A stretch of DNA of 64,000 nucleotides from Dreissena polymorpha (taxonomy: Eukaryota; Mollusca; Bivalvia; Myida; Dreissenidae), in the NCBI RefSeq assembly GCF_020536995.1, contig NC_068359.1, positions 79,249,867-79,313,866 of the forward strand. The letters run 5' to 3'. Positions 60,633 to 64,000 of this stretch are shown one piece after another. Made by a program: the position numbers and the translations under genes. The stretch's first letter is position 1; every line of letters starts with the position of its first letter. The notes under the pieces are model-generated. The model saw only the letters and a program-made list of their open reading frames with translations, had not been told where the DNA came from and searched no databases.

Positions 60633-60925
60633 CCCCAATTTTTTTCCGTACCAAAAATTTTTCGAACCCAATTTTTTTTTTCGTACCCATTTTTTTTCGT
60701 TTCCAACTTTTTTTCGTACCCAAATTTCTTTCGTACCCAATTTTTTTTTTCGTACCCATTTTTTTTCGTTTCCAACTTTGTTTCGTACCCAAATTTCTTT
60801 CGTACCCATTGTTTTTTCGTACCCATTTTTTTCGTACTCTATTTTTTTCGTAACCAAATTTTTTGGGGGGCATTTATTTTTCGTTTCCAAAATTTTTGTA
60901 CCAACATTTTATTTCGTACCCACAT
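60633..60925. repeat. TTTTTTCGTACCCA-type minisatellite
   Basis: Short units of a T-run plus CGTACCCA or CGTTTCCAAC, grouped into a higher-order block of about 75 bp that occurs twice. Frames across it are repeat artefacts. Confidence 0.93.
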
Positions 60926-61489
60926 AAACAATTGTGATGATGTAGATTAACTTAAATTGATGCTTTTATACCATCCTCTTCAAAAGCATAGTCACACCAG
61001 TACTGTCAGTACTTTGATTGTAAGGTCGTTACGCCATAATGTATTTTATTGATATTGTGCTCTCTTTGTTAATTATATGATATGTTGTAATAAAATGTTC
61101 GTTTCCGTGCGCGATCTTCAGCCTAATTTTCAGAATGTGATTAAAATGTAGTTATCAATTAATTTTCAGGAAATAACTGACCTTTTATGACGAATGAGGT
61201 AATTGTTAAAGGAACGTTTTGTTTCTTCTCGATTCTCAATTACTTACTACATGTAAGGTTGGACAAGCACATATTGTCAGCTCGTTTCCAAAATTCGACA
61301 TAGCTGTAGAGGATATATAGAACTAAATAGCAGATTTCAATGACACTAAAGCAGACCCCCTTCCAATAGGTCATGCATATATTGCAATCAACATACTCTT
61401 AGGCTTTCAGTGACGTGCAATTGCCTCATTTGCTTGTTCCTTTTTATTATTTAACTTATATAGTAACAGAGTGGATTGTCGGAGAGCAT
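60926..61489. other. intergenic, nothing recognised
   Basis: AT-rich sequence between the T-rich minisatellite and the duplicated PARP flank. Confidence 0.4.
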
Positions 61490-62911
61490 CCAACATGAGA
61501 AAAGGTTTTATCAATACGGGGTTGTTTTTTCTTGGCAATTTACAAATAAGCCAGCATTTTTTGGCATATAAAACGCAATGCAATCTGGCAAATGAATGAA
61601 ACGTTTAAATAATTGGACGCTTATGCAAGCATCTGGTTAAAATGCGCACGAAGCACAAACACATGCCCTACATATTTCAGATGGTTGACACTGAAAAGTA
61701 AATAAGATAACACAAATTAATGTGTTCGAGAACCTCCCAACAACTGCCAATACAAAACCACACGGGATTTAAACAATAAACACAGAACTTACAAACGTAT
61801 CCACAAATATTCAAAACCCTTAAGAAGTAAATACAAATGAACAAGATATCACCGAATTTCAATCCAAATTCATTGGCAACAAAATTCGTGTATATTTAAT
61901 GAACATTTAAAAACAAAATGGTCAAGTGCAAAATAGAGCAACTTCATTGTTACTGTCTAAAATATTATGACATTAAAAGAATATAAAAAAGAAGTACTTC
62001 TCACGCATCTCACTTTTGTATCATGACGTCATATTTTGTTGAAAAAAGTTCCATGCTTGAGACCGTGTGACCAAATATTCTTTTATTGTGTGTATGCATT
62101 TTTTTTAAAGTAAACACTGTAAATTTGGACATGGATTTGTCAATGTCACTTATAGACGTCAATCTTGATTTTAGCAATCAATCTGTAATATTTAAAATAC
62201 ATCAATATGTTTTCATTGTAATTCAATGCTCCGCTAATATTCACATTTCCCCGATACAGATTAGAATATTATTCAGGGAAATGCTTGATATCAAAGTAAA
62301 ATGAGTAGTTATCTTTGAAATAACACACTCTGATTCTTGCTGTGATTGCAACCTGACATATGTTCAAAAGATTTATTGAAATTGTAACAAACATTATGAC
62401 AAATCAAACACCAAAAATAAAGAGGACAGGTTTATTTCTGTTCGACTAGATCATGGACCCTTAATAAGCAATACCAATCTTTGTGTACATAAACATTCTA
62501 TAAAGCTAAAAAGGACATAATATTGCAATCAATGCATTGATTATTAATACCAGCATGACAATATATATCTCACATATATGCTACCGGTAGGTTGCAATTG
62601 AACATAAGTTTTAAAAATTAAAAAGCAACGATATAATACTCGTATTAAATAACTGCTAAGTACTTTGTAGAGAAGCTTGTCAAGATTATAGTAACCATGA
62701 ACAACAATGTCATAAATAATAGAAAATTGTGTTTGATACGTACATTATTCCTTTTATTCCATTGAACAAACATAATATGTCCACAAGTCTAATAAAATAA
62801 AAATTATACAGGTCAATCATTCTGTTCATTTAAACATTTGATCATTGTATTATTACTAAATGGTATGAATCTAAAATATCAGTTTACGTGTTTGCGTGTT
62901 ATTGAATCTAA

Positions 62912-63388
62912 ATTTGTGAAGAAACTTTAAAATAGAGGACTTGCAAATTGTGACACGGTGATCGTAAAGAAGATGAAGTACACTTTCTGTTTGAATGTGA
63001 TACTTTCAATGATTTACGGCGCATTCACATGGCGGCTATATCATCTGAGCTGACGAACCACAATTCTATTAATAAACTTACTAATGTCTTTATGTCCACG
63101 AAAACTGTCGAATTATTGTTAAAGCATACTTAAAAAGACGAACCGTTATCTATTAATAGTTCTGTAAAACATACATTCCTGTACATATGTTTTTTTCATA
63201 TTCATATTCGTAATATTTTATTCACATGTATCAGTGTTTGTGGTGTAATTGTATATAATTTGAAATATTCTTTTTTTATGACTTCTAGGCCATGGGGTCG
63301 GTTGCATAACACATTATTTTACATATTAATATGAAGTTTTGTTATATTGTACATGCCACTATAATTAACAATTTACTTACTTACTTAA
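62912..63388 (+). mobile_element. 5'-truncated LINE fragment
   Basis: The remnant at 62957-63132 encodes GDRKEDEVHFLFECDTFNDL and onward to a stop, the familiar C-terminal tail of non-LTR retrotransposon ORF2 proteins. About 250 nt of AT-rich 3' UTR and an ACTTACTTACTTA tail follow. A stop immediately upstream in this frame shows decay. The clade was not determined and no target-site duplication was evident. Confidence 0.75.
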
Positions 63389-63543
63389 CAAATGGATATA
63401 ATATTTATTGTATGATCTAATCAAATTCTTGAAGATGTAAGCAAAATATTATTTCAAATTTCGATAAGCACAAGGCAAGATCCATTAAAACATTCAGGAA
63501 TTGGGCAAACTCTAAATATTCATTAGTAATAGGTTGTAGTAAT

Positions 63544-63970
63544 TTATTTGTATTCAATGATATGCTCCGGATAGTACTGGACGTGGTCGAAAATGCAGAA
63601 TATGGTCGGATCACGGACATTGTCCACGCAGCTGTCATACAGTCTGACCTGACCATCCGGTGTCCGGGCCATCTCAGGAGGCCTCATTAAACCCTGTTGT
63701 CCTTTAGTCCAGCGTCCCACCAGTACACGACAATGCAACATAAATTTGTGACCCGTTTTTGGATCAGGCGTTGCGTACCGATCCGACATCTCTGCTGCGG
63801 AAGCAAAATAGGTGCCATGGCCATATATCGCACCGACGTTTGTTCCGGCAAGGCGCATGTCGAGATTGTGAGCGCATACAGTTTGGATTATGTCCGGTTT
63901 TGTTCCGTGGAAGAGCTTCATCTCGTTCGCACCGATTTTTCCATCTATGGCCTCCATCTGCTTTCGTTTG
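63544..63970 (-). CDS. last PARP exon of a tandem paralogue (partial gene)
   Basis: The exon is 427 nt, identical in length to 44618-44192, with the same TATTCCAG acceptor and phase; the remaining exons lie beyond the window. It encodes LFHGT, YGHGTYFA and YYPEHII and differs from the downstream paralogue at roughly a tenth of residues, with no stop. This indicates a second intact ZZ-PARP-like or PARP gene on the same strand, a head-to-tail duplication. Whether it also has ZZ exons cannot be seen. Confidence 0.85.
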
Positions 63971-64000
63971 CTGGAATATATTAGCATAGCTTTGTATGAG

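Larger units (their letters stand above)
61490..63990. repeat. segmental duplication, copy 2
   Basis: Collinear with 42600-44640, with moderate divergence outside the exon and much higher similarity in the PARP exon. It is interrupted by a LINE fragment at about 62912-63388 that copy 1 lacks. Confidence 0.8.

Noticed and set aside
60526-60950. Overlapping frames of 80-140 codons on both strands
   Set aside because: All span the T-rich CGTACCCA minisatellite and have low-complexity products.

Overview
The window looks like nuclear DNA of a bivalve mollusc, most likely a dreissenid such as zebra mussel. It is AT-rich, its genes have many small exons with GT-AG introns, and it is crowded with short hairpin-like dispersed repeats of a kind I associate with Dreissena. 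The species is inferred from memory of repeat families and was not tested by search. No rRNA, tRNA gene, operon or CRISPR array was seen.

Four host loci were reconstructed by joining exons at splice sites whose reading phases agree. (1) At 623-2666 (+) is a four-exon immunity-related GTPase (IRG) with an N-terminal zinc ribbon, about 480 aa. (2) At 14576-11820 (-) is a three-exon dienelactone-hydrolase-like enzyme of 227 aa with an intact Cys-Asp-His triad. Its first 5' splice site has been multiplied into a 49-bp minisatellite. (3) At 33724-22279 (-) is a complete 12-exon CYP4-type cytochrome P450 of 520 aa. (4) At 52519-44192 (-), with its 5' end unresolved, is a gene with three tandem ZZ zinc fingers and a PARP catalytic domain. 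A fourth, decayed ZZ exon lies upstream. The last PARP exon of a tandem paralogue lies at 63970-63544. A C2H2 zinc-finger exon (19313-19541) sits between two inverted, nearly identical copies of a putative first exon.

Layout: 0-2.7 kb IRG gene; 2.7-11.8 kb repeats and intergenic DNA; 11.8-14.6 kb hydrolase; 14.6-22.2 kb repeats and the zinc-finger/inverted-repeat locus; 22.3-33.7 kb P450; 34.1-38.6 kb a broken Ty3/gypsy LTR retrotransposon fossil carrying a telomere-like inverted-repeat insertion; 38.6-42.6 kb repeats including a tRNA-derived SINE; 42.6-56.5 kb ZZ-PARP gene, one intron of which holds a 44-unit minisatellite; 56.5-61.5 kb intergenic DNA with a terminal-inverted-repeat element and simple arrays; 61.5-64 kb the duplicated 3' part of the PARP locus, interrupted by a LINE fragment.

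Functionally, the IRG and ZZ-PARP genes suggest cell-intrinsic immunity, and the hydrolase and P450 suggest xenobiotic or lipid metabolism. There is no evidence that the loci work together. The most unusual observations are the ZZ-ZZ-ZZ-PARP exon-module architecture with its fossil exon, the minisatellite that copies a functional splice donor, the zinc-ribbon-IRG fusion, and the inverted duplicate first exons.
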